The position numbers and the translations under genes are program-made. From contig MCAW01000010.1 in assembly GCA_001704575.1 (NCBI GenBank), positions 1-64,000 on the forward strand: a stretch of DNA of 64,000 nt, given 5' to 3'. This stretch comes from Methylophilales bacterium LSUCC0135 (lineage in GTDB: Bacteria > Pseudomonadota > Gammaproteobacteria > Burkholderiales > Methylophilaceae). The first letter of the stretch is position 1. Each line of letters opens with the position of its first letter. The notes under the pieces are model-generated. The model ran no database searches, was not told where the DNA came from, and worked only from the letters and a program-made list of their open reading frames with translations. Shown here piece by piece: positions 9,636-18,643 of the stretch.

Positions 9636-10250
9636 TCAGGTTGCTTGTTTGACGATACCGCGCTCTGTCAATAACTGCATCACCTGAGCTACTGATTGTT
9701 GCAGGCTGACTTCTCCGGTGTCGACAATAAGCTCAGGATTTTCGGGAATTTCGTAGGGCGAATCGATGGCGGTGTAATTCTTGATTTCACCCGCGCGTGC
9801 GCGCTTGTACAAGCCTTTCACATCACGCTTTTCGCATATCTCCAGGCTGGCCCGGCAGTAGATTTCAATAAAATCGCCATGTGGCATCAGCTTGCGAGCG
9901 GCCTCGCGATCATCCCTGAACGGGCTGATGAAAGCTGCCATGGTAATGATGCCGGCTTCCATCATCAATTTGGCCGTTTCTGCGATACGGCGGATATTTT
10001 CCCGGCGGTCTGCATCGCCGAAACCAAGGTTAGAAGAAAGGCCGTGCCGGATATTGTCACCATCAAGTACAAAAGTACGGCAACCAAGCTTGTGCAGTTC
10101 TTCTTCCACTGCATGGGCAAGCGTCGATTTTCCCGCGCTCGACAGGCCGGTAAACCAGATCACCGCCGACTTGTGTCCGTTCTGTTTTTCGCGCCGCTCA
10201 CGCGTAACGCTGGCTTCATGCCAAACGATATTGCTACCGGACTCACTCAC
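9636..10250 (-). CDS. cysC: adenylyl-sulfate (APS) kinase
   Basis: Phosphorylates adenosine 5'-phosphosulfate to PAPS, the sulfate donor for sulfotransferases and for assimilation. The 204-residue protein shows the P-loop GLSSAGKST near residue 35, the substrate motif [23 protein letters not shown] and [13 protein letters not shown], all typical of CysC. It is stand-alone, with no cysD, cysN or cysH nearby, and sits inside a polysaccharide/LPS cluster. With two sulfotransferase-like genes at 617 and 2204, a role in sulfated glycan synthesis is a reasonable inference; ordinary sulfate assimilation remains the alternative. Confidence 0.93.
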   Translation of the reverse strand: MSESGSNIVWHEASVTRERREKQNGHKSAVIWFTGLSSAGKSTLAHAVEEELHKLGCRTFVLDGDNIRHGLSSNLGFGDADRRENIRRIAETAKLMMEAGIITMAAFISPFRDDREAARKLMPHGDFIEIYCRASLEICEKRDVKGLYKRARAGEIKNYTAIDSPYEIPENPELIVDTGEVSLQQSVAQVMQLLTERGIVKQAT

Positions 10251-10319
10251 TTGGGGTGCCTCTCAATTTAACTGTAATTGATAATCTGATAATATTTCCT
10301 AGCAACATAAATAGGATAC

Positions 10320-10979
10320 TCATCGAATGATTTCAGAAATTTTCCGTGCCAGAATACCGCTTTTTGCAAGCATGGCATATTCCAGATAGCAGGTCAGAAA
10401 AATCTGTTTTTGGTGTTCGGAAAAGGCCTTGATACCTTGATGCCTCTTGGCGAATAAGCGGAAATTTCTCAATCTTTGCCAATAATTGAGACGCCATGGA
10501 AAAATACTCATATCGGAAACATCGATCAAACCGAATTGGTTATTTTTTGTCAGCACGACATTGCCAAGATGCAGGGATCGAAAATAGACCCCCATGTCAT
10601 GTAACGATGCAACATATTCCGCTAGCTGCTTGACCAAATAATCATCCATTTTTCCAGCTTCCAACAGATCCCAAAGGGTTGGGCCGGCAAGCGGCCGGTA
10701 AAGGACTGCAGTGTTGCTGGAACCAGAAATATGCAGAAGCTTGTCTATCGAAACAGTCCTGATGCCGAGTTTTTGCAGCCGTTCTGCATTTCTGCAGAAA
10801 TAGCGCGCGTAAGAGTAAATGCGCGCACTGCTGAAAATTTGTTTGACGCGATAGATTTTGAGTACTTGGCCGCTTTGCAGCAAGCAGACCTTGATGCCAT
10901 GCTTGTCGCGCCCGAGCACTTGGGCGCCTGCCGTCATCGAGGCAAAGCTTTGCGGTGTCAGACGCTCGCTTTTAAGCAT
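10320..10979 (-). CDS. LPS kinase-like protein (RfaY/WaaP fold)
   Basis: A 219-residue protein with the small kinase fold of LPS core kinases. Recognisable are the ATP-site lysine in GQVLKIYRVK, the hinge region RPLAGPTLWDLLE, the catalytic loop FRSLHLGNVVL near residue 137 and the metal-binding segment FGLIDVSDM. The usual catalytic-loop Asp (H-x-D) is replaced: the loop reads RSLHLGN, so the mechanism may differ, or activity may be weak as in RfaY-type proteins. It is downstream of a HAD phosphatase gene and upstream of cysC on the same strand. Phosphorylation of heptose in the inner core is the likely role by family. Confidence 0.68.
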   Translation of the reverse strand: MLKSERLTPQSFASMTAGAQVLGRDKHGIKVCLLQSGQVLKIYRVKQIFSSARIYSYARYFCRNAERLQKLGIRTVSIDKLLHISGSSNTAVLYRPLAGPTLWDLLEAGKMDDYLVKQLAEYVASLHDMGVYFRSLHLGNVVLTKNNQFGLIDVSDMSIFPWRLNYWQRLRNFRLFAKRHQGIKAFSEHQKQIFLTCYLEYAMLAKSGILARKISEIIR

Positions 10980-11018
10980 GAGGACTCGCTGGAACTGTAA
11001 TCATGGTGCGGCCCGGCT

Positions 11019-11672
11019 TCATGACAAACTACCAAGATTGGTCAATATGCGAATGCCGTGCTGCTCGCAATAGCCCTGCCAGCCTTCGAACTCGGTCCAT
11101 TCGCTGAGAAACAGAAAATCCAGCCCGGCCCGGCTGGCGGCCTCATGGTCGTATTTGCTGTCGCCGAGGAACAAGGCCGGCTTCGCCAGGTGCCCGCTGG
11201 CGATTTCGCGCGCCAGCACCTGATCCTTGTTGTCAGGACTGCCATAGATGCCGCCGTCGAACATGCCATCCAGTCCGCGCTGCTTGAACAATCCGCGCAA
11301 TTCCGCCTGGTCGCCACCGGACAGCACCATCCAGCGCTGTTGCGGATAGCGCTCGCGCAACTCGATCAGGCCATCGGCCAGTTTGCAATGCAGCAGTCCA
11401 TGATGAATCTCGCTGGCAAAGCGGTCGAGCAGAAACTTCATGCGCTCATCCGTCACCGGTTGATGGAGGATTTCCTGCAGAAAGTATTCGAATTTCGGAT
11501 AGCGGGAGATACCGCCCAAGCGCACATGGTAATCAACGATAGCCTGCGCTTGCTCGTTGCTGGCGCCAAAGGCAATCGCGGTGTCGTAATAGGCCTGGGT
11601 CTTGAGCAGATTGGAATCCAGAATGACTCCGTCGCAATCGAATACCAGGGTCTTGTATTGAGCTAAATTCAC
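11019..11672 (-). CDS. HAD-superfamily hydrolase
   Basis: A 217-residue phosphatase-like protein. Motif I is LVFDCDGVILDSN (nucleophile and acid Asp), motif II is MVLSGGDQAE, the Lys of motif III lies in SPDNKDQVLA, and motif IV is LFLGDSKYDHEAA. The helical cap between residues 20 and 95 places it with phosphoglycolate phosphatase-like HADs. It lies among LPS genes, 39 bases upstream of the RfaY-like kinase, so a sugar phosphate substrate is plausible but unproven. Confidence 0.82.
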   Translation of the reverse strand: MNLAQYKTLVFDCDGVILDSNLLKTQAYYDTAIAFGASNEQAQAIVDYHVRLGGISRYPKFEYFLQEILHQPVTDERMKFLLDRFASEIHHGLLHCKLADGLIELRERYPQQRWMVLSGGDQAELRGLFKQRGLDGMFDGGIYGSPDNKDQVLAREIASGHLAKPALFLGDSKYDHEAASRAGLDFLFLSEWTEFEGWQGYCEQHGIRILTNLGSLS

Positions 11673-11746
11673 TGTAATTCTCGAAGCCCGGATTCTTGAA
11701 ACTTGAAGTTATGGAACAAGCGGGGCATGACGCGCCGGCTTATGGC

Positions 11747-12373
11747 TCAGGCTGCCTTGATGCTGCTGGCTTCTTTGGCAAGCTGGGTGATGTGCTTCCA
11801 GTTCTTTGCTGCCACCGCATCTGCCGGCGTCAGCCAGGTGCCACCGCAAACCACGACATTGGGCAGCTCCAGGAATTGCGGCGCGGATTCAACAGTCACG
11901 CCGCCGGTCGGGCAGAACTTGACGTCGCCGAACGGGCCGGCGAAACCCTTCAACAGATTGATGCCGCCGACGGCAACCGCCGGGAACAACTTGAGAAAGT
12001 AATAATCATCTGCGTTGGCCATCATGATTTCGCTCCCGGTCGAAACACCGGGTAACAGCGGCAGGCCGATCTTGCGAGAGAACTGACCGAGCTCGCTGGT
12101 GTAACCTGGGCTGACGGCAAACTGGCAACCGGCATCCTTGGAGGCTTGCGCGTCCTTCAGACTGCGTACGGTACCGGAACCCAGAATCGCATCCGGCACG
12201 GACTTGGCAATCGCCTCAATGCCTGCCAGCGCACAGGATGTGCGCAATGTCACTTCCAGCACCCTGATACCACCTTCAAGCAATGCCTCGGCCATGGGCA
12301 CGGCGTCTTCCACCTTGTTGATGACAATCACCGGGATTACCGGGCCGTGGTTAGCCAAATCTAATGTATTCAT
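11747..12373 (-). CDS. eda: KDPG aldolase (Entner-Doudoroff)
   Basis: Cleaves 2-keto-3-deoxy-6-phosphogluconate to pyruvate and glyceraldehyde 3-phosphate. The 208-residue length is typical. The Schiff-base lysine sits in YYFLKLFPA near residue 133, the catalytic Glu in LEVTLRT near residue 42-45, and FCPTGGV and VVCGGTWL are family motifs. It follows edd on the same strand after about 180 bases that contain a palindromic element, so operon transcription must pass through that element. In RuMP-cycle methylotrophs this pair cleaves the hexose phosphate made from fixed formaldehyde. Confidence 0.95.
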   Translation of the reverse strand: MNTLDLANHGPVIPVIVINKVEDAVPMAEALLEGGIRVLEVTLRTSCALAGIEAIAKSVPDAILGSGTVRSLKDAQASKDAGCQFAVSPGYTSELGQFSRKIGLPLLPGVSTGSEIMMANADDYYFLKLFPAVAVGGINLLKGFAGPFGDVKFCPTGGVTVESAPQFLELPNVVVCGGTWLTPADAVAAKNWKHITQLAKEASSIKAA

Positions 12374-12462
12374 ACTAGCTACTCTCTCTGAATTGAATTC
12401 TTGATGACTTCAAGGGAAGTGATGATGCGCATTTAATCAGTGACTCCGAAACCTACGAATTT

Positions 12463-12548
12463 CAGAATCAGGCAAGAACAAGGCGCCCGAGCGCAGACAG
12501 TACATCAAGTACGGCAAGCGAGGGAAACGCAGTTATTGCCTGATTCTG
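12463..12548. repeat. palindromic intergenic element, family B copy 1
   Basis: An 86-base element between edd and eda, bounded by perfect 13-base inverted repeats: CAGAATCAGGCAA at 12463-12475 and its complement at 12536-12548. With one base gap the arms extend to about 20. The interior contains AAGGCGCCCG, AGACAGTA, GTACGGCAAG and AACGCAG, all of which recur, in opposite orientation, in the element at 37485-37607. It has no coding capacity. Either a REP/MITE-like mobile palindrome or an mRNA structure that modulates edd-eda expression would fit. Confidence 0.75.
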
Positions 12549-12554
12549 GATTCG

Positions 12555-14372
12555 TTAAAGCCAGGTGACGGCGCCTTCCTCGGCCGTCTTAACATTCTTC
12601 CGCATGCCGCCGAACAGTTCGCGGCCCATGCCGTGCGAATTGATGATCTCCTGCTCTTCGGTCAGGGTGGCGCATGGACGGGCTGCCCAGAGTTCTTCTT
12701 CGACCAGAACATTGAGCGTGCCTTCAATGGCGTCGAGGCGGATCATGTCGCCGGTCTTGACCTTGGCAATCGGGCCGCCGGTCAGGGCTTCCGGACTCAA
12801 GTGAATGGCGGCGGGTACCTTGCCGGAAGCACCACTCATGCGGCCATCGGTCACAATCGCAACCTTGAAACCCTTGCCTTGCAGCACGGCAAGCGGCGGG
12901 GTCAGCTTGTGCAGTTCCGGCATGCCGTTGGAAGCCGGGCCCTGGAAACGGACAACCGCGACGAAATCCCGTTCCAGCTTGCCGGCCTTGAAGGCGTTGA
13001 GCAGCTCTTCCTGCGTCGTGAACACAATCGCCGGTGCTTCGATGATATGACGATCAATCGGCACAGCAGAAACCTTGATGACGGAACGACCGAGATTACC
13101 GGTGAGCAATTTGAGGCCACCAGTTTCGCTGAACGGAGAATCGGGGTTGCGTACGATTTTTTCGTCCATGGATTTCTTCGGCAGGTCACGCCAGACCAGA
13201 CGCTCACGCACCAGTTCAGGCACCTTGCCGTATTGTTTCAAGCCCTCTTCCGCAACCGTGGCGACATTGTCATGCATGTAACCGCCTTCGATCAGCTCGC
13301 GGATGATGAATGATGTGCCGCCCACAGCCTGGAACTGGTTCACATCAGCAGTACCGTTGGGGTATACGCGCGAAAGCAGCGGCGTGGTTTGCGACAGTTC
13401 TGAGCAATCGGTCCAGTCGATGATGATGCCTGCGGCACGTGCGACGGCAACCCAGTGAATGAGGTGATTGGTCGAACCGCCGGTGGCGATCAGCGCGACC
13501 ATGGCGTTGACGATGACACGCGGATCAACCAGACGGCCGATCGGTGTAAAACGATGGCCGGCAGTAATCGATAGCACGGTGCGTACAGCTTCGCGCGTCA
13601 GCTCTTCGCGCAAACCTGAAGCAGGATGCACGAAGGCAGCGCCAGGCACATGCAGACCCATGGCTTCCAGCAGCATCTGGTTGCTGTTGGCAGTGCCGTA
13701 AAAAGTGCAGGTGCCGATGCCGTGATAGGCAGCGGATTCGGCAGCCAGCAGCTCGCCGCGGCCAACGATGCCGCGCGCGAAATGCTCGCGCACGGTCGAT
13801 TTTTCACTGTGGCTCATGTTGCTGCTGGCCATCGGGCCGGCCGGTACGAACACGCAGGGCAAGTGACCGAAATGCAGAGCGCCAATCAGCAGACCTGGGA
13901 CGATCTTGTCACAGACGCCGAGCAGCAGGGCAGCATCGAACACGTCATGAGAAAGGGCGATGGCAGTGCCCATCGCGATGTTGTCGCGCGAGAACAGACT
14001 CAGCTCCATGCCGGGTTCGCCTTGCGTGACACCATCGCACATGGCGGGCACACCGCCGGCGACCTGCACGGTAGCGCCGTGCTTGGCTGCCTCGTCGCGG
14101 ATGATGCCGGGGAATGCTTCATAGGGTTGATGTGCGGACAGCATGTCGTTGTAGGCTGTCACAACACCGATATGCGGGGCACGTTCGGCCACTACGCGCA
14201 GTTTGTCGTTGGAAGGTAGTGCAGCAAACGCGTGCGCCACGTTGGCGCAGCCCATACGGTCTGCACCACGAGGGCGCGCAATGGCGGCTTCCATGCGTTG
14301 CAGGTAAGCCTGACGGGTCGGCGCGCTGCGCTCTCTAATGCGCTGGGTAATTTCAATTAAGGACTGTTTCAT
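12555..14372 (-). CDS. edd: 6-phosphogluconate dehydratase
   Basis: Dehydrates 6-phosphogluconate to KDPG using an iron-sulfur cluster. The 605-residue protein matches Edd/IlvD-family length. Motifs visible include the cluster Cys in [13 protein letters not shown] near 155, [11 protein letters not shown] near 225, [14 protein letters not shown] and the C-terminal [18 protein letters not shown]. The start at 14372 (MKQSLIEIT) is preceded at about 30 bases by a good sigma-70 promoter at 14409-14437, so the message would have a short leader. Eda is encoded downstream. The pair interrupts the LPS gene block, which is otherwise continuous to waaG. Confidence 0.95.
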   Translation of the reverse strand: MKQSLIEITQRIRERSAPTRQAYLQRMEAAIARPRGADRMGCANVAHAFAALPSNDKLRVVAERAPHIGVVTAYNDMLSAHQPYEAFPGIIRDEAAKHGATVQVAGGVPAMCDGVTQGEPGMELSLFSRDNIAMGTAIALSHDVFDAALLLGVCDKIVPGLLIGALHFGHLPCVFVPAGPMASSNMSHSEKSTVREHFARGIVGRGELLAAESAAYHGIGTCTFYGTANSNQMLLEAMGLHVPGAAFVHPASGLREELTREAVRTVLSITAGHRFTPIGRLVDPRVIVNAMVALIATGGSTNHLIHWVAVARAAGIIIDWTDCSELSQTTPLLSRVYPNGTADVNQFQAVGGTSFIIRELIEGGYMHDNVATVAEEGLKQYGKVPELVRERLVWRDLPKKSMDEKIVRNPDSPFSETGGLKLLTGNLGRSVIKVSAVPIDRHIIEAPAIVFTTQEELLNAFKAGKLERDFVAVVRFQGPASNGMPELHKLTPPLAVLQGKGFKVAIVTDGRMSGASGKVPAAIHLSPEALTGGPIAKVKTGDMIRLDAIEGTLNVLVEEELWAARPCATLTEEQEIINSHGMGRELFGGMRKNVKTAEEGAVTWL

Positions 14373-14408
14373 GACAACCGCCGAAAAAAAACTATTGATT
14401 AGAGTCTG

Positions 14409-14437
14409 ATTATGCAGATATGACGGTGCACGGTCAA
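14409..14437 (-). promoter_or_regulatory. sigma-70 promoter for edd-eda
   Basis: On the minus strand, -35 TTGACC (14432-14437) and -10 CATAAT (14409-14414) are separated by 17 bases, each matching consensus at 5 of 6 positions. The predicted start near 14402 gives a leader of about 30 bases before the edd ATG. Confidence 0.6.
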
Positions 14438-14560
14438 ATCAGGCCAGAACCGCAAAAACGGCCTTGATTGTCAAGCAGAATTTGTAGGTACCGCGCAAAC
14501 ACTTTTGCAAAAAAACAGCGGAACAACAAGGATCAGGCAAGGCTAAATATACGAAGGGGT

Positions 14561-16279
14561 TCAGGCTTTGGTCACCAGCACATCTTCCATCATCAGGTAT
14601 TCGAGATCGCAACCGTAGAACATGTTGAGCGCATCCGTCGGGCTGCAGATCATCGGCTCTCCGCGGCGGTTGAGTGAGGTATTGAGCACCACCGGCACGT
14701 TGCGCAACCGCTCGAGTTCTTCGATCAGTGCGTAATAGCGCGGGTTGGTTGCCTTCGTAACCACTTGCGCTCGCGCCGTGCCATCCTCATGCACCACTTC
14801 GGGGATACGCGACTTCCAGTGTTCGGCCACATCAAAGGTAAACGTCATGTAAGGCGCCGGATGATCGGTCTGCAGAATGTCGGCCGCCGCCCGGTCCAGC
14901 ATGCTCGGACAGAAGGGGCGCCAACGCTCGCGGTATTTGATCTGGGCATTGATGCGATCGGCCACGCCGGGGTGGCTTGGGTCACCCAGAATGCTGCGGC
15001 AACCGAGCGCACGCGGGCCGAATTCCATGCGCCCCTGGAACCAGGCCAGCGGATTGCCTGCCGCCAGCAATTCTGCCGCCTTTTGCGGCGCATTCTCGAC
15101 CCTGGTGAATTTCGGCTTGGCAGGATGTATTTCGCAGGCCGCCAGACATTCCTCGGTCGTATAGGCCGGACCCAGATAGGCATGCTGCATAGGGGCCACT
15201 TTTTCGCCCAACTCCGAGGCAGCAAAGGTCGCTGCGCCGAGCGAAGTCCCGGCATCGCCGGAGGCAGGCTGCACGAACAGCTCCTTGACGCCCGGCATGT
15301 TGATGATGCGCTGGTTGAGCTTGACGTTGAGCGCGACGCCACCGGCCATGGCGATACGCCCGGTCTCGCGAATGATGTCGCCGACATAATAGTCGATCAT
15401 CTCCAGCGCAATATCCTCCAGCAACTGCTGCACCGATGCGGCGTAATGGATGTAGGGGTCGTCGATCTCGTCGCCCTGACGCTTGGGGCCGAGCCATTCG
15501 ATCAGTTCCGGCGTGAAGTAGTAGCCCTTGCCGTTTTCCTTGTAGCGGCGCAGGCCGACGACATTGACCAGTTTGGTGTTGACGCGCAGATCGCCGTTTT
15601 CGAATTTCACCAGCCGCGACAAATCGTATTTCTTCGGGTCGCCGTAGGGCGCCATGCCCATCACCTTGAATTCGCCGTCCAGCATCTCGAAACCGAGATA
15701 CTCGGTAATCGCGCCGTACATGCCACCGAGTGAATCCGGATCGTAGAACTCCTTGATCTTGTGAATCTTGCCGTTCTCGCCATAGCCGAAGAAAGTCGTG
15801 GCGTACTCGCCCTTGCCGTCGATGCCGACAATCGCTGTTTTTTCCTTGAACCCGCTCAGGTGGTAGGCGCTGCTGGCATGGGCCATATGATGCTCGACCG
15901 GCACATACTTCGCCCGGGTCAAGCCCATATCGGCCATCAGGGCCAGCGCCTTGTCGCGATTGCGGCGGAAACGGCGGTTGCCGTTGAGAATCGCATCAAG
16001 CGCGCGATCCGGCGCATACCAGTGACGCTTGGCGTAATGCCAGCGCGCAGCGGAACTGAGCGGAATCTCGCCGTAGGGAAAGGCGACGATATCAACCTGC
16101 TCCGGGCGCACGCCCGCCTCCTTCATGCAGTATTTGGCGGCTTCGTAAGGGAAAAGATTCTTGGCGTGCTTGTCGCGGATGAAGCGTTCCTCTTCTGCCG
16201 CGGCGATGATGTTGCCATCGACCAGAATCGCGGCAGAAGCGTCATGCCCGAGCGCACCGGAAAGACCTAGAATGATCAT
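14561..16279 (-). CDS. NodU/CmcH-type carbamoyltransferase
   Basis: Transfers a carbamoyl group from carbamoyl phosphate to a hydroxyl, here probably on LPS core sugar. The 572-residue protein begins MIILGLSGALGHDASAAIL, with GEEERFxRxKH-like sequence EEERFIRDKHAKN next. VEHHMAHASSAYHLSGF near 116-130 provides the metal-binding histidines of the Kae1/TsaD-like domain. The C-terminal domain has QGRMEFGPRALGCRSILGDP and NTSLNRRGEPM. It lies 31 bases downstream of the double-kinase gene. A carbamoyltransferase occupies the corresponding place in the P. aeruginosa core locus, where it O-carbamoylates heptose, so that role is inferred here. Confidence 0.88.
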   Translation of the reverse strand: MIILGLSGALGHDASAAILVDGNIIAAAEEERFIRDKHAKNLFPYEAAKYCMKEAGVRPEQVDIVAFPYGEIPLSSAARWHYAKRHWYAPDRALDAILNGNRRFRRNRDKALALMADMGLTRAKYVPVEHHMAHASSAYHLSGFKEKTAIVGIDGKGEYATTFFGYGENGKIHKIKEFYDPDSLGGMYGAITEYLGFEMLDGEFKVMGMAPYGDPKKYDLSRLVKFENGDLRVNTKLVNVVGLRRYKENGKGYYFTPELIEWLGPKRQGDEIDDPYIHYAASVQQLLEDIALEMIDYYVGDIIRETGRIAMAGGVALNVKLNQRIINMPGVKELFVQPASGDAGTSLGAATFAASELGEKVAPMQHAYLGPAYTTEECLAACEIHPAKPKFTRVENAPQKAAELLAAGNPLAWFQGRMEFGPRALGCRSILGDPSHPGVADRINAQIKYRERWRPFCPSMLDRAAADILQTDHPAPYMTFTFDVAEHWKSRIPEVVHEDGTARAQVVTKATNPRYYALIEELERLRNVPVVLNTSLNRRGEPMICSPTDALNMFYGCDLEYLMMEDVLVTKA

Positions 16280-16310
16280 GCTTTAAGACTCACAGAGATT
16301 TTCGATAAAT

Positions 16311-17783
16311 TCAATTTGCTGCTGCACGCGCCACCAGCGGATCAGCGCCGTAGACTTCCTGCAAGGCATGCACCAGCATTTGTTGGAAACGCGGCCTGTC
16401 ATGCCAGTTTTTCAACAGCCGCTTGAGATCGCGCACATGCGCTGCTTCGAAGCGGCGTTTGCAGCGGATTTCGCGCAGGCTGTCGAGGTCGATCAGCAAG
16501 GGCTGACCGGCTTCGACCAGAATGTTGCTGGCCTTGAGGTCGCCATGCGCAATCTGCAGCAACATCAGCTTGTACATCATGCGGGCCACTTCCAGCATGA
16601 CACGCTTCTGCTCCGCCATGCCGACGGCCTCATCATCCAGATGCTGTGCCAGATCGGGAGCCTCGACATATTCGGCGAGAAAAAACGCCCGGCCGCGCAA
16701 CGGGCCGAAACGGCTTTCAAGTAAGGCGACCGGCGTCGGCGAGGCAATACCGTACATTGCAAGTCTGTGCGCGTTGGCCCAGGTATCCGCCGCGCGCGAC
16801 GGACGCCAGAAGCGGCCCAAGCGGTGCTGGAAACTTTTGATATTGTAACGTTTTACGACCAGCTTTCGGCCATTGATTGTGCAAAACCCGACCGTGCAGG
16901 TATGACCGGTTTTCAGCCTCGCATCCGGAGAGTTGCTCAACAGCGTATCTGGAGCATCCAGCAATGCGGATTTCAGGGCAGCATCACTGTACGGCCTGGC
17001 CACCGCCAGAACATGCCGCCAGGCAGCAAGAACCTCAATATCGGTGCAGTTTCTGAATACTTTCCTGTTTGCATAAGCATCCACCGATTTGCGCCTTTGT
17101 GCCGCAATGCGTCGTGTCATTCTGACGGCATCCAGCGGTGGCAAAGCACGTATCGAGCAATAAGTCTGCAACAAACCATCAAGCCAGCGCTGCGTTTCCA
17201 GCACGTCAAACTTGGATAGCAGCAGCACCAGATTGGCGAGTGCGGCATCTTGTGCAAACAGTCGAGGCAGCGGTTTTATGCCATCGCCATCAAGGGTGTG
17301 GATGCAGTCGCCGGCAACCAGAAAATTTTTCAGATATAAATCGGTCTGCTGCAATCCCGCATTATGATGGCTGGCCACCGCAGCAACCAGTCGGGTTGCC
17401 AGTTGGCGGCGGCCGTCATCATCAAGAGCCTGCCAGCAGTCTTCTGCGTTTTCACCGTCAATCGCATCAAATATAAGCACGTTGGCAGATGTTGTGCCAT
17501 CTTCATTACCGGCCACTCCCGTATACAACAGCGTCGGCGTCACAATTCCGGCATCCATCAAAAGCTGCACACCGGCAACATCGCGATCCGCATGGCGCCG
17601 GGCTTCTGAGCCGATGAAGAGTTTTGCGTAAACCTGCCGGCCATTCCACAGCGCCCGGCACACCAGACGACTGCCAGGCACGCGGCGGACAATCTTCTCG
17701 ACATTGAGGATAGTGGCATCGGGCAGCAACAGTTGAAATTGTACGTTGCCCCCCTCGCGCGATAGCCGCAAAAGATCAATCAT
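16311..17783 (-). CDS. two-module LPS kinase-like protein
   Basis: About 490 residues from the ATG at 17783 (an upstream TTG at 17810, 4 bases after the preceding stop, is an alternative). Two kinase-like halves are visible. The N-terminal half has LYAKLFIG-type sequence VYAKLFIGSEA and a degenerate catalytic loop LQQTDLYLKNFLV followed by TLDGDGIKPL. The C-terminal half has a regular loop IAHGDLKASNILV and metal motif LLIDLDSLRE. So the second module is probably the active one and the first may be regulatory or bind sugar. It is co-directional and tightly spaced with two other LPS kinase genes, suggesting inner-core phosphorylation. Specific acceptor unknown. Confidence 0.75.
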   Translation of the reverse strand: MIDLLRLSREGGNVQFQLLLPDATILNVEKIVRRVPGSRLVCRALWNGRQVYAKLFIGSEARRHADRDVAGVQLLMDAGIVTPTLLYTGVAGNEDGTTSANVLIFDAIDGENAEDCWQALDDDGRRQLATRLVAAVASHHNAGLQQTDLYLKNFLVAGDCIHTLDGDGIKPLPRLFAQDAALANLVLLLSKFDVLETQRWLDGLLQTYCSIRALPPLDAVRMTRRIAAQRRKSVDAYANRKVFRNCTDIEVLAAWRHVLAVARPYSDAALKSALLDAPDTLLSNSPDARLKTGHTCTVGFCTINGRKLVVKRYNIKSFQHRLGRFWRPSRAADTWANAHRLAMYGIASPTPVALLESRFGPLRGRAFFLAEYVEAPDLAQHLDDEAVGMAEQKRVMLEVARMMYKLMLLQIAHGDLKASNILVEAGQPLLIDLDSLREIRCKRRFEAAHVRDLKRLLKNWHDRPRFQQMLVHALQEVYGADPLVARAAAN

Positions 17784-17813
17784 GCGCCGGTTCGATATAA
17801 TTGCAGGCAAACC

Positions 17814-18617
17814 TCAAACCATAACTTCCAGTGCAGATTTGCGCATGCGCTTGCGACTGCGGCGCATAATCAGCCGGCAAAGCATTTTCTGGCCGAAACT
17901 GAGTGTGCTGACGCCAAGATAATGTTTGAAGAAACAGAGCCGGGCTTTGCCACCAACGAAAGGCAGATCGCGGTTGAGCGTAGCGAGATCGCGCAATGCA
18001 CGCCTGATGGCGAAAAACTTGGTGCGCGCTTTCTCAAAATCGATCACCACGCTCTTTGGTGCATCAGGATCATCCATGTTGACCATAAGGTGTTTGGGGT
18101 GCAAAGCGCGATGCTGCACACCGGCATCGTGCAGCTTGCGTACCGTCACAGCGGCGCTTTTGATCAAGGCATTCTTCTGCGCTCTTGTTCTTGCCGGATC
18201 GAACAGGACTTCGCGCGCAACTTCGTCAAGGGCGCGATAGCCGTGCAACTCTTCGGTGACCAGAATGGCCTGTATCCCGTCATCCGAGGGCTTTTCACTG
18301 AAAAACACCAGCTTGGGAACGCCGACGCCGCTCTCGAACAGGTGGCGTATGGTTTTGAACTCACAGGAGAACGTGCTGACGCCGCTGAACGGATGCAGAA
18401 ACGTTCGGCGGATGTAGTTCTGCTGACGTTTGAGAAAAAGGCCCAGTTCGTTGCCCTGCAGCGACATCAGCGCCAGCCGGTTGACGCCGCTCCAGCCGCC
18501 GCGGCCATGGTTGGGCGATTCAAACCATTCGCCGCGATAATTCCAGAAATGTTCGAAATCATGCAGCTGGTTGGCCTCCAGCAGGTTTTTCACATCAGGC
18601 GAAATATAGGTTTGCAA
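17814..18617 (-). CDS. InaA-type lipopolysaccharide kinase family protein
   Basis: A 267-residue member of the Kdo/WaaP kinase superfamily, closest in motif style to InaA proteins. The loop HRALHPKHLMV near residue 168 carries the PKH signature of that subgroup instead of HRD, and SVVIDFEKAR supplies the metal-binding Asp. FLKRQQNYIRR and GVGVPKLVFF in the N-lobe are typical. It lies 26 bases downstream of waaP and just upstream of the double-kinase gene, paralleling the accessory kinases that follow waaP in P. aeruginosa. It likely phosphorylates or helps phosphorylate inner-core heptose. Confidence 0.8.
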   Translation of the reverse strand: MQTYISPDVKNLLEANQLHDFEHFWNYRGEWFESPNHGRGGWSGVNRLALMSLQGNELGLFLKRQQNYIRRTFLHPFSGVSTFSCEFKTIRHLFESGVGVPKLVFFSEKPSDDGIQAILVTEELHGYRALDEVAREVLFDPARTRAQKNALIKSAAVTVRKLHDAGVQHRALHPKHLMVNMDDPDAPKSVVIDFEKARTKFFAIRRALRDLATLNRDLPFVGGKARLCFFKHYLGVSTLSFGQKMLCRLIMRRSRKRMRKSALEVMV

Positions 18618-18643
18618 ATCAGCCTCTTGTTATGTGGTTGTTA

